Of a DNA stretch of 5,586 nt, positions 5,023 through 5,586 are shown piece by piece (the stretch's first letter is position 1; every line of letters begins with the position of its first letter). Source of the stretch: an uncultured Flavobacteriaceae bacterium (GTDB lineage: Bacteria > Bacteroidota > Bacteroidia > Flavobacteriales > Flavobacteriaceae); the NCBI GenBank assembly GCA_938041595.1, contig CALITN010000035.1:1-5586 (forward strand), in the 5' to 3' direction. Made by a program: the position numbers and the translations under genes. Below the pieces are notes generated by a model. It made no database searches. It worked only from the letters and a program-made list of their open reading frames with translations, and had not been told where the DNA came from.

Positions 5023-5586
5023 AGCGCCTGCCCGATTCTATCACAACCGTAACGCACTACATCTGTTGTTGGACAACCCGTTTCGCGCTCAATCATTTCA
5101 ATCATTTGCAATGCTTCTGCTTCATTTAGGGCACTCGTGTTTAAGGCAATTCCAGCCACTTTAGCCCGAGGATAGGTTCCACAAACGGTCACCAGTTGTT
5201 CATTGAGATGAATAAATTCTTTCAGCGATGGAATTTTTATGTGCTCTGGAAATTTAAGATGGGTTTTTTCAGCGCGATGACACAAGACCAAATGCGTAGG
5301 GCAACTCCCTCGCATCAAAGGAAGTGTCGCAGTACTCCCTGGGTGTAAAAGAGAGCCTTGTCCTTCTACTATTATCCACTCCTTTTCGCGATGAGAGAGT
5401 ACCGCTTCTTCTACGGCTCCACAGGCCAAGTCCACTTTAAATGCATCCAAAGGAATCCCCTGACCCGTTAGCGTAATTCCAATTTGACCAGTAGCTACAA
5501 AGCCCGTATTTATTTTTTGTTCATGAGCCCAACGATACAATTCCAAACCTGCAGTCATTTTTCCAGCGGCCATATCGGTTCCCACA
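5016..5586 (-). CDS. DUF1611 (DgcN-like) P-loop protein, C-terminal part
   Basis: C-terminal 189 residues of a DUF1611-family protein; the 5' part runs off the right edge, and since family members are about 330-350 aa, some 150 residues (the N-terminal Rossmann-like domain) are missing. The visible domain starts with a P-loop-like GTDMAAGKMT (residues 2-11 of the visible part), then FVATGQIGI, the acidic DLACGAVEEAV (52-62), and IIVEGQGSLLHPG at 71-83, all hallmarks of this family. The GTG at the edge is an internal valine codon, not a start. Relatives called DgcN are reported to take part in D-glutamate catabolism together with the epimerase-like DgcA, and in Bacteroidota the gene often sits by a dipeptide epimerase (established knowledge); such a partner would lie outside this window. 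Its exact reaction here is not shown by the sequence. Confidence 0.88.
   Translation of the reverse strand, partial: VGTDMAAGKMTAGLELYRWAHEQKINTGFVATGQIGITLTGQGIPLDAFKVDLACGAVEEAVLSHREKEWIIVEGQGSLLHPGSTATLPLMRGSCPTHLVLCHRAEKTHLKFPEHIKIPSLKEFIHLNEQLVTVCGTYPRAKVAGIALNTSALNEAEALQMIEMIERETGCPTTDVVRYGCDRIGQALQ

Noticed and set aside
1..5586. A defence, mobile or other novel multi-gene system
   Set aside because: All larger genes match known housekeeping or metabolic families, there are no integrase, transposase, nuclease-effector or toxin-antitoxin pairs, no direct repeats and no array-like structure.

Overview
The window looks like a stretch of a Bacteroidota chromosome, probably a marine Flavobacteriia relative. 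This is inferred from the protein types: a secreted M20 amidohydrolase with a flavobacterial-style signal peptide ending ...VFG|QS, a YkuK-type RNase H-fold protein, an ABA4-like membrane protein and a DUF1611 protein. A-rich rather than Shine-Dalgarno-like leaders and very compact gene packing agree with this. No species-level assignment is possible from the sequence alone. I see no tRNA, rRNA, CRISPR array, insertion sequence or phage gene.

Layout. Positions 1-90 encode, on the minus strand, a 30-residue piece from the middle of a prohibitin/SPFH protein. At about 84-93 this abuts, back to back, the C-terminal third of a sodium:alanine symporter (AGCS family) on the plus strand, ending at 605. 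Both genes lack their 5' parts at the same point, so this is either a rearrangement breakpoint or an assembly or contig-end chimera. A hairpin with a T-run on the minus strand (607-643) separates the symporter from the convergent AbgB-like M20 amidohydrolase (655-2085, minus). Just upstream of that gene is a 53-codon two-helix membrane protein (2120-2281, minus).

From 2282 a divergent AT-rich region leads into a plus-strand pair, a small membrane protein (2326-2568) and an OsmC-family protein (2565-2966), overlapping by ATGA. This pair converges on a minus-strand pair, an ABA4-like membrane protein (3148-3576) and a 62-aa membrane protein (2963-3151), which also overlap by 4 bp. The two pairs share the palindrome CTAG as both of their stop codons. 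From 3638 a plus-strand pair follows: a YkuK-family RNase H-like protein (3638-4087) and, 2 bp later, a GhrA-like 2-hydroxyacid dehydrogenase (4090-5022). This last gene overlaps by 7 bp the end of a minus-strand DUF1611 (DgcN-like) protein whose 5' part lies beyond the right edge.

How they work together. Nothing suggests one dedicated pathway. The pairs are compact housekeeping or accessory units: peptide or amide hydrolysis in the periplasm (M20), peroxide or thiol chemistry (OsmC), membrane proteins of unknown role, 2-keto-acid reduction (GhrA-like) and possibly D-amino-acid metabolism (DUF1611). I did not find a convincing new multi-gene system. The strongest unusual signal is the two-gene junction at the left end.
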